This document shows, piece by piece, positions 10,730 to 18,034 of a DNA stretch of 45,954 bases (positions within the stretch are counted from its first letter, which is position 1; each line of letters begins with the position of its first letter). The stretch is taken from positions 1-45,954 of the forward strand of contig JAIBAF010000026.1 of the NCBI GenBank assembly GCA_019695335.1. Reading direction: 5' to 3'. The position numbers were made by a program, and so were the translations under genes. Source of the stretch: a bacterium. GTDB taxonomy: Bacteria > CLD3 > SB21. The notes below the pieces were generated by a model that did no database searches, was not told where the DNA came from, and was given only the letters and a program-made list of their open reading frames with translations.

Positions 10730-11740
10730 TTATGGCCTTAGAACGATCTTTCCGAACTGTTCCGACAAATCCATTTGCCGAAAAGCTTCTTTAAATTGTG
10801 AGAATGAAAATACTTTGTCGATAACAGGTTTAATTTTATGAGCAGTAATAAATTCAATCATGTGCTTAAAATCATCGTTCGTTCCCATGGTCGAACCAAT
10901 AATATGAATTTGCCGCCAATACACTTTGCGCAGATCTATCGAATCAGGCAGTCCGGCAGTAGCGCCATAGATAACAATCCTACAGCCTGATTTGACAACA
11001 TTAATCAAATGGTTGAATCCTTTACCGCCGGCTCCATCGATGATTAAATCAATTCCATTCAATGGCTTTGATTTTTCAATCAATTCTTTAAAGCCGTCAG
11101 GATTATTATAATTACTCCCAAAAACGGCGCCCTGACTAACAGCGCGTCGGATTTTATCATCACGGCCGGACGTAACGATCACTTTAGCATCGGTGGCAAG
11201 CGCCATTTGCATCGCCGAAGCAGCAACTCCTCCGCCAATACCATTGATCAATACTGTTTGATTTTTTTGCAGGTTACCTTGTGTGTATAATGCCCGATAG
11301 GCAGTCAAACCCGCCAGAGGAATCGCCGCCGCCTCTTCATCGGATAAATAGGACGGCTTTTCAATAAGATTTGCCGTGGGTACGACAACATTTTCGGCCA
11401 ATGTCCCATTATCAGGAAGACCTAGAATTCTAAAGTCTTTGCCTTGAACTCCCGGATCATCGCCCCAATTCATACTTGGATTGACAATAACTTTCTTCCC
11501 GATCCAATGGCGATCGTTTTCAGAGCCTGTATCGGTTACTACACCGCAGCCATCCGATCCTAAAATGATCGGAACTTTTATATTTGCGTAGAGACCTTTT
11601 GTGATCCATAAATCACGGTGATTTAACGCGGCTGCATGAATTTTTATTACAGCCTCGCCAGACTTAGGTTTTGGATCAACGGCCTCGCCAAAAATTAAAT
11701 TATCGTAATTGCCTACTTCCGGTAGAATAATTGCTCTCAT
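10730..11740 (-). CDS. Zinc-type alcohol dehydrogenase-like / quinone oxidoreductase (MDR superfamily)
   Basis: 336-aa NAD(P)H-dependent medium-chain dehydrogenase/reductase. The GroES-like fold runs to about residue 125 (KIHAAALNHRDLWITKG, LGSDGCGVV). The Rossmann domain follows, with the nucleotide loop LINGIGGGVAASAMQMAL and IDGAGGKGFNHLINVVKSG. The cysteine ligands of the structural zinc lobe are absent, and the HRDLW and GSDGCGVV forms resemble the YhdH/quinone-reductase branch rather than classical zinc ADHs, so a metal-independent reductase of quinones or enoyl compounds is likely. It follows the bacilliredoxin gene by 21 nt, which suggests a redox or electrophile stress role; that is inference. 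Confidence 0.88.
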   Translation of the reverse strand: MRAIILPEVGNYDNLIFGEAVDPKPKSGEAVIKIHAAALNHRDLWITKGLYANIKVPIILGSDGCGVVTDTGSENDRHWIGKKVIVNPSMNWGDDPGVQGKDFRILGLPDNGTLAENVVVPTANLIEKPSYLSDEEAAAIPLAGLTAYRALYTQGNLQKNQTVLINGIGGGVAASAMQMALATDAKVIVTSGRDDKIRRAVSQGAVFGSNYNNPDGFKELIEKSKPLNGIDLIIDGAGGKGFNHLINVVKSGCRIVIYGATAGLPDSIDLRKVYWRQIHIIGSTMGTNDDFKHMIEFITAHKIKPVIDKVFSFSQFKEAFRQMDLSEQFGKIVLRP

Positions 11741-11761
11741 GACTTTTTTAGAAAAACTCCA

Positions 11762-12196
11762 TTACTTTACGACTACCTTGGCGCAAAATTTTTCGAAAGC
11801 TTGAACAAGACTGTTCGCAACCTGGTCGGCCGTACGTCCTTCAATCTGATGACGCGGTAAAAACCACACGACTTTACCATCTTGAAACAGCGCTATTGAC
11901 GGAGACGATGGAGGAATATCGGCCAAATAACTGCGTGCTTTGGTTGTTGCTTCGATATCCTGACCAGCAAATACAGTTGTCAAATGATCAGGTAAATTTT
12001 TGTTGTGCAATGCCAACGCTATTCCCGGACGCGCCATACCGGCAGCACATCCGCATACTGAATTAACCACTACCAAAACCGTCCCCTTTTCATTACCCAA
12101 AATGGCATCCACTTCCTGCGAGTTTCTCATCTCTTTAAACCCAATGCGAGTCAATTCTTCCCGCATAGGAGCCACTAATCTTTCATCATACGGCAT
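11762..12196 (-). CDS. Bacilliredoxin, BrxA/BrxB (YphP/YqiW) family
   Basis: A thioredoxin-fold protein that removes bacillithiol from S-bacillithiolated proteins in Firmicutes. Orthologues occur in many Bacteroidota-related phyla that may use bacillithiol. The 144-aa length fits. The diagnostic Cys-Gly-Cys motif is at residues 48-50 (VVNSVCGCAAGMARPG), and the family ending (LFQDGKVVWFLPRHQIEGR) is present. SD AAGGAG and a TTGACT-N17-TAATTT promoter (12261-12289) support the start. It leads a three-gene unit with an MDR oxidoreductase and a YIP1 protein. Bacillithiol synthesis genes are not in view, so the physiological thiol is unknown. Confidence 0.92.
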   Translation of the reverse strand: MPYDERLVAPMREELTRIGFKEMRNSQEVDAILGNEKGTVLVVVNSVCGCAAGMARPGIALALHNKNLPDHLTTVFAGQDIEATTKARSYLADIPPSSPSIALFQDGKVVWFLPRHQIEGRTADQVANSLVQAFEKFCAKVVVK

Positions 12197-12260
12197 ATCT
12201 TATCTCCTTATTTATTTTCAATATCCATAAATAGTATTCATTTCATATTCATTCAACGCG

Positions 12261-12289
12261 AAATTATTCGTTTTTATCCATATAGTCAA
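12261..12289 (-). promoter_or_regulatory. Sigma70-type promoter for the bacilliredoxin operon
   Basis: On the minus strand: TTGACT (12289-12284), 17-nt spacer, TAATTT (12266-12261). Five of six -35 and four of six -10 positions match. It is about 65 bases upstream of ATG 12196. Confidence 0.65.
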
Positions 12290-12388
12290 TTATTAATTGT
12301 TGTAAATCTTTGATTTTTATGTGAATCAATTCTCTAAGTTATGCTGTCTCATTTTGAAGCATTCCAATCTTCGTGATACAATTTTTAC

Positions 12389-12418
12389 TTTACACTTGCT
12401 TTTGCGATTTTTTATAAA
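12389..12418 (+). promoter_or_regulatory. Candidate promoter for the 112-aa gene
   Basis: TTTACA (12389-12394), 18-nt spacer, TATAAA (12413-12418). Each hexamer matches the consensus at five of six positions. The implied leader before ATG 12538 is about 110 nt. Confidence 0.48.
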
Positions 12419-12537
12419 GTCTTAATTATCAATGATAGTATACCTGTTTAAAATTTGGCCGACTCTTTGTAATAGAATGGAGCAATTCAATTTAATTTTA
12501 AAACCTTCCATTTAAAACTCATTGAAAGGAATTTGCT

Positions 12538-12876
12538 ATGCAGGCCAAATTAAAATCGCACGGCAAATCAAAAACAAATCCGACTTTTTTTGAGCTTGAA
12601 CAACAAATCCTGAAGTTTGGCCTCAATTCTGAGCCAACATCGACCAATGTCGTAGCCAAGCGTCTTCACATGAAAGAAAGCCATAAGAACATTTCGATGC
12701 TTAAAGATATTTTAGAAAAGCTGACGAGAGAACACAAAGTATATCGTTGTGGAAGCCGCTATGCCATCGATTATCAGGGCGGCAAAAATCTTATGGAAAC
12801 TTTTTGTATCAAAATTTCAGACGAAAACTACAAAATCAAAAACTTTGTCTTTGAGCACATTGCCCAAAGCGTCTAA
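12538..12876 (+). CDS. Small winged-helix-like protein of unknown function
   Basis: 112 aa, not recognised as a named family. After a basic N-terminal tail (KSHGKSKTNP), residues 18-75 read as three helices and a beta wing. These are ELEQQILKFGLNSEPTSTN, a helix-turn-helix-like VVAKRLHMKE, KNISMLKDILEKLTREHKV, then YRCGSRYAI as a short hairpin. This resembles a minimal winged helix that could bind DNA. The last 30 residues (METFCIKISDENYKIKNFVF) form another strand-helix. SD AAAGGAA is well placed 7 nt before ATG. The gene stands alone, with its own candidate promoter and a strong terminator. A role as a local regulator is possible but unproven. Confidence 0.75.
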   Translation: MQAKLKSHGKSKTNPTFFELEQQILKFGLNSEPTSTNVVAKRLHMKESHKNISMLKDILEKLTREHKVYRCGSRYAIDYQGGKNLMETFCIKISDENYKIKNFVFEHIAQSV

Positions 12877-12896
12877 AACGGATTAATCCTCCTTGC

Positions 12897-12934
12897 AAAA
12901 AAAGCGGTAAGACTTTCGTCCTACCGCTTTTTTT
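12897..12934. terminator. Bidirectional terminator between the 112-aa gene and ctpA
   Basis: 17-position stem with one mismatch: A7-GCGGTAAGAC (12897-12913) against GTCCTACCGC-T7 (12918-12934), loop TTTC. A-tract and T-tract flanks make it work on both strands. It ends the plus-strand gene (stop 12876) and the eight-gene minus-strand operon that finishes at 12954. Confidence 0.93.
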
Positions 12935-12953
12935 ATTCGAATCATTTACTGAT

Positions 12954-14516
12954 TTATCGATTCTCTGAGAATTTTTTTGCTTCCGGGAAAAATTTCATTG
13001 CTTCACCGACCACATTATCCGATTGAACTCTTACCAGTGCCGCTTCGTTGTTACCCCAGATATACCGAGCGACTTCAGCTTTGATGATGTTCTTCATGTC
13101 CGTTTTATCTTTTTGGAATGACGTTTCATCAAACGGAACACCTTTACTGTCGCCCATTTTGATCATTTCCTGCATTTCGCTATCGGACAACTCAAACGAC
13201 GAAAGGAATTTAGTCATATTGGATTTAAATTGATCGCGTAACTGCGGTCCTTTCCTTTCGAGATAAACATTAGTGAATTCACGGAAAATGCCGCGGCTTA
13301 GTAATTTGACATAATAAGCCGATATGGTGTCATTATCTACGTGGTAATCCGGGACAATTCCGCCGCCTCCAAAAACTTTACGACCCATAGAAGTGTAATA
13401 GATTTTGGTAGAATCCGTATGAATAGTATCAAGACGGGCTTCGGCATAATAATCTTCAAGCGACTTGCCATCGTACGGACGCTGAATCAATCTTCCGCTC
13501 GGCGTATAGTACCGCGCTGTCGTAACACGCACCGCCGAACCGTCGCTTAATTCATACTGTTGTTGCACGAGTCCTTTTCCGAAACTGCGTTCACCAACCA
13601 CAATACCCCGATCGAGATCTTGAATTGCACCGGACACGATTTCAGAAGCCGATGCCGACCCGCGATTGATCAAAACAATCAATGGCATTTTGCGATAATT
13701 GGGTTTGGAATTGGACAAATATTCTTTGGATGAATTAGGTATTCTGCCAAGCGTATATACAATTTTTTTGCCCCCGGGTAAAAACTTATCCGTAATGGCA
13801 AATGCCTGATCTAAATAGCCGCCGCCGTTATTGCGCAAATCAAGAACCAATTGCTGCATGCCTTTGGCTTCGAGTTCCTGCAAAGCTTGTTCAATTTCGT
13901 CAGCCGTGGTTTCGGCAAATTTATTAAAACGGATATATCCTGTTTTATTATCCAACATGAATTTTGCATCGACGCTGTAGAGCGGAATTTTATCGCGTAC
14001 AACATCGAACTCAAGCAGATCGCTCATGCCCGGCCGTTCGATCGTCAGGTGAACGCTAGTTCCCTTAGGACCGCGTAATTTGGAAAACACCTCATCATTA
14101 GTAATGCCTTTAGTTGAGACATCATTGATCTTGATGATTTTATCGCCGGCCAGTAATCCAACTCTTTCCGATGGTGTACCGGGCACCGGTGTAACAACCG
14201 TCAAAATACTATTGACGATTTCAAACTGAATCCCAATGCCTTCGAAATTGCCCTGGAATTCTTCGCGAACCGTTTTCATTTCTTTCGGTGGAATATAAAC
14301 GGAATGCGGATCCAATCCTTTCAGAGCGCCGACAATAGCGTCATCAATCAACTTACCTTGATCGACATCTTCCACGTAGGTTTGTGAAACTAAGTCGAGT
14401 ACTTTTTGAAGTTTGATGATATTTTTATAAGTATTTTGCGCGGTATCAGTAAATCCGGCCAAAGCGACCACCACGACTACGATCAGCATTATCGGCAATA
14501 TGAATTTTCTTTTCAT
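12954..14516 (-). CDS. ctpA: C-terminal processing serine peptidase (S41A)
   Basis: Periplasmic carboxyl-terminal protease that degrades or trims envelope proteins and, in many species, peptidoglycan hydrolases. The 520 aa comprise an N-terminal membrane anchor or signal (IMLIVVVVVALAGFTD), a PDZ domain (about 84-175, with GIGIQFEIVNSILTVVTPVPG), and the peptidase core with LRNNGGGYLDQAF and NRGSASASEIVSGAIQD. The catalytic dyad is Ser289 and Lys314, the usual 25-residue spacing. A C-terminal extension of about 120 residues follows. It is the last gene of the operon, 10 nt after the GH57 gene, and is closed by the terminator at 12897-12934. Confidence 0.94.
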   Translation of the reverse strand: MKRKFILPIMLIVVVVVALAGFTDTAQNTYKNIIKLQKVLDLVSQTYVEDVDQGKLIDDAIVGALKGLDPHSVYIPPKEMKTVREEFQGNFEGIGIQFEIVNSILTVVTPVPGTPSERVGLLAGDKIIKINDVSTKGITNDEVFSKLRGPKGTSVHLTIERPGMSDLLEFDVVRDKIPLYSVDAKFMLDNKTGYIRFNKFAETTADEIEQALQELEAKGMQQLVLDLRNNGGGYLDQAFAITDKFLPGGKKIVYTLGRIPNSSKEYLSNSKPNYRKMPLIVLINRGSASASEIVSGAIQDLDRGIVVGERSFGKGLVQQQYELSDGSAVRVTTARYYTPSGRLIQRPYDGKSLEDYYAEARLDTIHTDSTKIYYTSMGRKVFGGGGIVPDYHVDNDTISAYYVKLLSRGIFREFTNVYLERKGPQLRDQFKSNMTKFLSSFELSDSEMQEMIKMGDSKGVPFDETSFQKDKTDMKNIIKAEVARYIWGNNEAALVRVQSDNVVGEAMKFFPEAKKFSENR

Positions 14517-14526
14517 TCAATACCTC

Positions 14527-16704
14527 CTAAATCTCACGTGATAAAGAGAGTTGTATATTAAGTTTCCATTGTTCGCCTGCATCGAGCCTCAGATTCCAAA
14601 ACGGAAGTATACATGAGCCTTGGTACACTCGTTCAAATCCTTCTTCCGATAATGAAATCGTTTCAACCGGGTATCGCCACACCGTGGCTTCACGGTCGTA
14701 ATTAAACTGAATATTAATTTTTTGCCAACCGTCAACCAATCCCATCTTTCCAATATGCTGCCATTCGCCTTTCGAACGTAATTTTTTATCAGATAAATTC
14801 AAACCTTCCGCATAATAATACCGGTCGTCCGCATCGCCGGCCAGCAAGGTCAGATTGATTTCCGTTCCGAAAAAAGTATTGAGGATCTTGTCGCTGGCAT
14901 TCTGTATTTCATACGCAACGTTTAGAATGCTTGTTCCCGGTATAAGCGTATAAATTTTCGACCAATGAACGTCTTGACTGGCAATGCGGATTACCGACGT
15001 ATACCGAACTGACAGCATTTTTTCCGTTTCCAAAATATCCGACGCACAAGGACTATCCACCGTTACAATATTTTTTCGTTCGTTTTTATAAAAATGATCG
15101 AGCATCACAGTGTCATTCCAAAACGAATCCATGAAAGAATGACGTCGGAATGAATCCTTTATCAAGAATTCGTGTAAATTTTTTTCTTTTGAAAGAACCA
15201 GATCATGGATACTGGCTATTTCCCCTGAATCATCCTTTTTTTCTTCAGTTTTCTTTAACTCTTCTTGCCGATGGAATTCAATCAATTTTTCATGATACCC
15301 TTCTTCGCGCCGCATCAGTACGTCAGTCACGTTCATTGGAATATCTTTGTAATCCAACTCCAATAACGTTCCGCCTCTTGCTGAATCAAAGTAAGCATTC
15401 AGCTTCAGCGTTTCAAATAGAATTTCCTGATTTCCATCGGCATCATAATCCGTTTGTTCAATGATATGCCATGTCGTAGACGATCCGTGCTCAATTACAT
15501 CAAGAAATTTTTCGGCCAACAGCATTTCCTTGTACAAAGCATAACGGATATTATTCAGATAAATTCCTCCGAAGACGCCGTGCCAATATGGACAATTACA
15601 CTGAGAAGCCCATAAATGATCCTGGACAGTCCGGATCATACTTGTGATTTCTTCATCGTCCGAATTCGCTGAAGCCTGGAGTTGATGCAAGCGTCGGCTG
15701 ATCCTCAACATTTTTTTGTGCATGCGATTGGCTTCCGAATATTTGACAAAAAAATTTCTCCAGAAACCACCACGAACAAAAATACCGTATGGATCAGTCA
15801 ATTTATTTTGTTTCAATTCTTTCTCAAAGTGTTCGTATTCCTGGTAACTTTTTACCGGTAATGCCCAATGCTGCATCTCGCTGTACGAGGCCGTAGGAAG
15901 ATATACAGTACCCAACGGCCTGATTTTTTCCAGCGCTTCCGAAAAATGAATAATGCGGATCCAATCTGAATTTTTTTCAAGTAATGTAAAAAATTTTTCA
16001 AGCCATTTGTTCGTATAAACATGTTCATGAGTCCCTGGCCAAATACCAAACTTCTCGCCGTCATCGGCAAAAACAGCCAATGCATTTCCATCTTCTGTTG
16101 CATGTTCTCGCAGATAGGCGATCGTTTTTTCGGGGTCTTGAAACGGAATGGTATACCGTAATTTTTTACTGATCGGAAACAAATTTGTAGAAAATCCTAA
16201 CTCCTCAGTGACGTAATAACCAAACAATTGATCTTCCTGCAATCCTGCATACTGAAAATGCGTGTCATCCAAAATAGTATAACGCATACCGGCCTCCGCC
16301 AAGGTTTTAGGCAGATGAGGTTCCCATACCCGTTCGGCCATCCACATTCCGCGAGGAACAACGCCGGTTTTTTCGTGTACAAATCGGTTTAGTTTTTCAA
16401 TTTGCCCAAGTTTATCATGATCCGGAATGATCGGCATAATCGGTTCATAAAATCCTCCGCCAATCATTTCAATCTGACCACGATCAACAAGCCCCCGTAA
16501 TTCGTCGATCAATTCAGGATAAGAGCGGTCAAGCCAGTCGAAAATGATACCGGTGTAGTGCATGCCGATTTTAATGGAAGGAAATCGTTTCAGAATATCC
16601 AAGAATGGCTTATACGCTTTGATGTACGCTTCTTCAAAGACAAAATCAAAATTGCCCACCGGTTGATGATTGTGAATGCCGAGTGCGAGATGAATGGTTT
16701 TCAT
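14527..16704 (-). CDS. Glycoside hydrolase family 57, probable 4-alpha-glucanotransferase/alpha-amylase
   Basis: Acts on alpha-1,4-glucans such as glycogen or maltodextrin, probably in the cytoplasm because no signal peptide is seen. The 725 aa show the five GH57 regions: HNHQP (11-15), GGGFYEP (82-88), WMAERVWEP with nucleophile Glu124, FADDGEKFGIWP with acid/base Asp214, and HWALP near 290. Glu124 and Asp214 fall almost exactly where the Thermococcus 4-alpha-glucanotransferase has Glu123 and Asp214. The C-terminal half matches the beta-sandwich domains (DUF1925/1926 type) of that subgroup. It starts 3 nt after ftsY ends, so it is translationally coupled in an operon with no other glycogen gene. 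Confidence 0.9.
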   Translation of the reverse strand: MKTIHLALGIHNHQPVGNFDFVFEEAYIKAYKPFLDILKRFPSIKIGMHYTGIIFDWLDRSYPELIDELRGLVDRGQIEMIGGGFYEPIMPIIPDHDKLGQIEKLNRFVHEKTGVVPRGMWMAERVWEPHLPKTLAEAGMRYTILDDTHFQYAGLQEDQLFGYYVTEELGFSTNLFPISKKLRYTIPFQDPEKTIAYLREHATEDGNALAVFADDGEKFGIWPGTHEHVYTNKWLEKFFTLLEKNSDWIRIIHFSEALEKIRPLGTVYLPTASYSEMQHWALPVKSYQEYEHFEKELKQNKLTDPYGIFVRGGFWRNFFVKYSEANRMHKKMLRISRRLHQLQASANSDDEEITSMIRTVQDHLWASQCNCPYWHGVFGGIYLNNIRYALYKEMLLAEKFLDVIEHGSSTTWHIIEQTDYDADGNQEILFETLKLNAYFDSARGGTLLELDYKDIPMNVTDVLMRREEGYHEKLIEFHRQEELKKTEEKKDDSGEIASIHDLVLSKEKNLHEFLIKDSFRRHSFMDSFWNDTVMLDHFYKNERKNIVTVDSPCASDILETEKMLSVRYTSVIRIASQDVHWSKIYTLIPGTSILNVAYEIQNASDKILNTFFGTEINLTLLAGDADDRYYYAEGLNLSDKKLRSKGEWQHIGKMGLVDGWQKINIQFNYDREATVWRYPVETISLSEEGFERVYQGSCILPFWNLRLDAGEQWKLNIQLSLSREI

Positions 16705-16707
16705 AAG

Positions 16708-17628
16708 TTATTCAACAATAGCTTGTACAAAATCATGGGCATGGAATTCTTCGAGGTCATCAATACCTTCGCCGATGCCAATATAATAAACGGGAATTTT
16801 TAATTCTTGTTGGATCGCCAGTACAACGCCACCTTTGGCCGTTCCATCTAATTTTGTAAGAACCAAACCTGTAACATTGACGGCTTGCGAAAACTGCTTC
16901 GCCTGTTGAATCGCATTTTGACCCGTCGTGCCGTCCAGCACCAGAAGTGTCTCATGCGGGGCTTCGGGAATCTGCTTTTGAATCACGCGGTGAATTTTTT
17001 TTAACTCTTCCATTAAATTAACTTTCGTATGCAGGCGACCTGCGGTATCGATCAACACAATATCGGATTGTTTGGCTTTGGCCGAAGCGAGCGCGTCAAA
17101 AATCAGGGCAGCCGGATCAGCTCCTTCCTTTTGACGTACAATTTCGACCGATGAACGTTGTGCCCATATTTCTAATTGTCCGCCTGCGGCAGCCCGAAAA
17201 GTATCTCCCGCCGCCAGTAAAATTTTTTTTCCGTGCTGTGTATAACGATGCGCCAGCTTACCGATAGTCGTAGTTTTACCCGTGCCATTGACACCGACAA
17301 TCAATATCACAAAAGGTTTCGCATGATCGAGTTTTTTTTCCACATGGATGCCTTCAATCGGGACGATCAATCTTTCCATTTCTTCTTCGAGCATAAGGAA
17401 AAGTAATTCCGGTTTTTCTAGCTTTTCTTTTTTAACCCTTTGTTGAAGCGATTGAATGATTTTTTGGGTTGTCGCTACTCCAAGATCCGCCGTGATCAAA
17501 ATTTCTTCAATTTTTTCCAAAGTTGTTTCGTCAATCTTTGCGCTGCTTTGCAGAATACCGGCAATTCGTCCAAAAACATTTTCGCGGGTTTTGACAAGAC
17601 GTTGTTTTAATTTATCGAGAATGGACAT
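16708..17628 (-). CDS. ftsY: Signal recognition particle receptor FtsY
   Basis: GTPase that docks SRP-ribosome complexes at the membrane for co-translational insertion. I use ATG 17628 (MSILDKLKQRL, SD AAGG 6 nt upstream), giving 306 aa; a TTG two codons earlier is the alternative. This is the compact NG form, lacking the acidic A domain of E. coli FtsY. The four-helix N domain is followed by G1 GVNGTGKTTTIGKLA, the DTFRAAAGGQLEIWA element, G3 DTAGRLHTKVNLMEELKK, G4 TKLDGTAKGG, and the C-terminal IGIGEGIDDLEEFHAHDFV. It lies in an operon between VanZ and GH57. Confidence 0.96.
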   Translation of the reverse strand: MSILDKLKQRLVKTRENVFGRIAGILQSSAKIDETTLEKIEEILITADLGVATTQKIIQSLQQRVKKEKLEKPELLFLMLEEEMERLIVPIEGIHVEKKLDHAKPFVILIVGVNGTGKTTTIGKLAHRYTQHGKKILLAAGDTFRAAAGGQLEIWAQRSSVEIVRQKEGADPAALIFDALASAKAKQSDIVLIDTAGRLHTKVNLMEELKKIHRVIQKQIPEAPHETLLVLDGTTGQNAIQQAKQFSQAVNVTGLVLTKLDGTAKGGVVLAIQQELKIPVYYIGIGEGIDDLEEFHAHDFVQAIVE

Positions 17629-17636
17629 GACCAACC

Positions 17637-18029
17637 TTATGATTTTGATCTGAAAATTAACTGATATCCGTGCACAATAACAATTCCGATCGAATCGGCC
17701 AAGAAATCAAGTATTTCTGAAGAACGGTTTGGAACATATAATTGGTGAACTTCATCCGAAGCCGCATACAAAAGACAAAAACTAAAACTGACGATCCAGC
17801 ACCACCATTGAGATTTTGATTGGACAGCGCCGTAATGCCTGATTGCGATAAATGATAATCCTGAAAGAACTGCAAAAACCCCGCTATGAATAAATTTATC
17901 CAGAGACCATTTCCCAAGATCGGGTAAAGAAGTCCCCGGAATCGAAGACGCAATAAAAATCAAAATCGCCCAGCCAATGACGGGCATAATATATTTAAAT
18001 TGTATCGATTTTTCATTTGAATTTTCCAT
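17637..18029 (-). CDS. VanZ-like membrane protein
   Basis: 130-aa protein with four predicted membrane segments (about 12-30, 45-62, 75-92, 106-122). It has the VanZ-like signatures KFIHSGVFAVLSGLSF and the conserved SDEVHQLYVPNRSSEILDFLADSIG. VanZ proteins confer low-level teicoplanin resistance in enterococci, but most homologues are of unknown function in the envelope. It starts 5 nt after the stop of the Omp85-family gene and its stop lies 8 nt before ftsY, placing it firmly in the long operon. Confidence 0.88.
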   Translation of the reverse strand: MENSNEKSIQFKYIMPVIGWAILIFIASSIPGTSLPDLGKWSLDKFIHSGVFAVLSGLSFIAIRHYGAVQSKSQWWCWIVSFSFCLLYAASDEVHQLYVPNRSSEILDFLADSIGIVIVHGYQLIFRSKS

Positions 18030-18034
18030 GGATC

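Larger units (their letters stand above)
12197..12537. other. AT-rich divergent regulatory region
   Basis: 341 bases without a gene between the divergent bacilliredoxin gene (left) and the 112-aa gene (right). It contains one convincing minus-strand promoter (12261-12289) and one fair plus-strand promoter (12389-12418), leaving leaders of roughly 60 and 110 nt. I see no tRNA, repeat or riboswitch-like fold. Confidence 0.6.

Noticed and set aside
12455-12470. TTGGCC-N7-TTTGT resembling a sigma54 (-24/-12) promoter before the 112-aa gene
   Set aside because: The -12 GC dinucleotide is GT and the CAC after TGG is missing; a better sigma70 candidate lies at 12389-12418.
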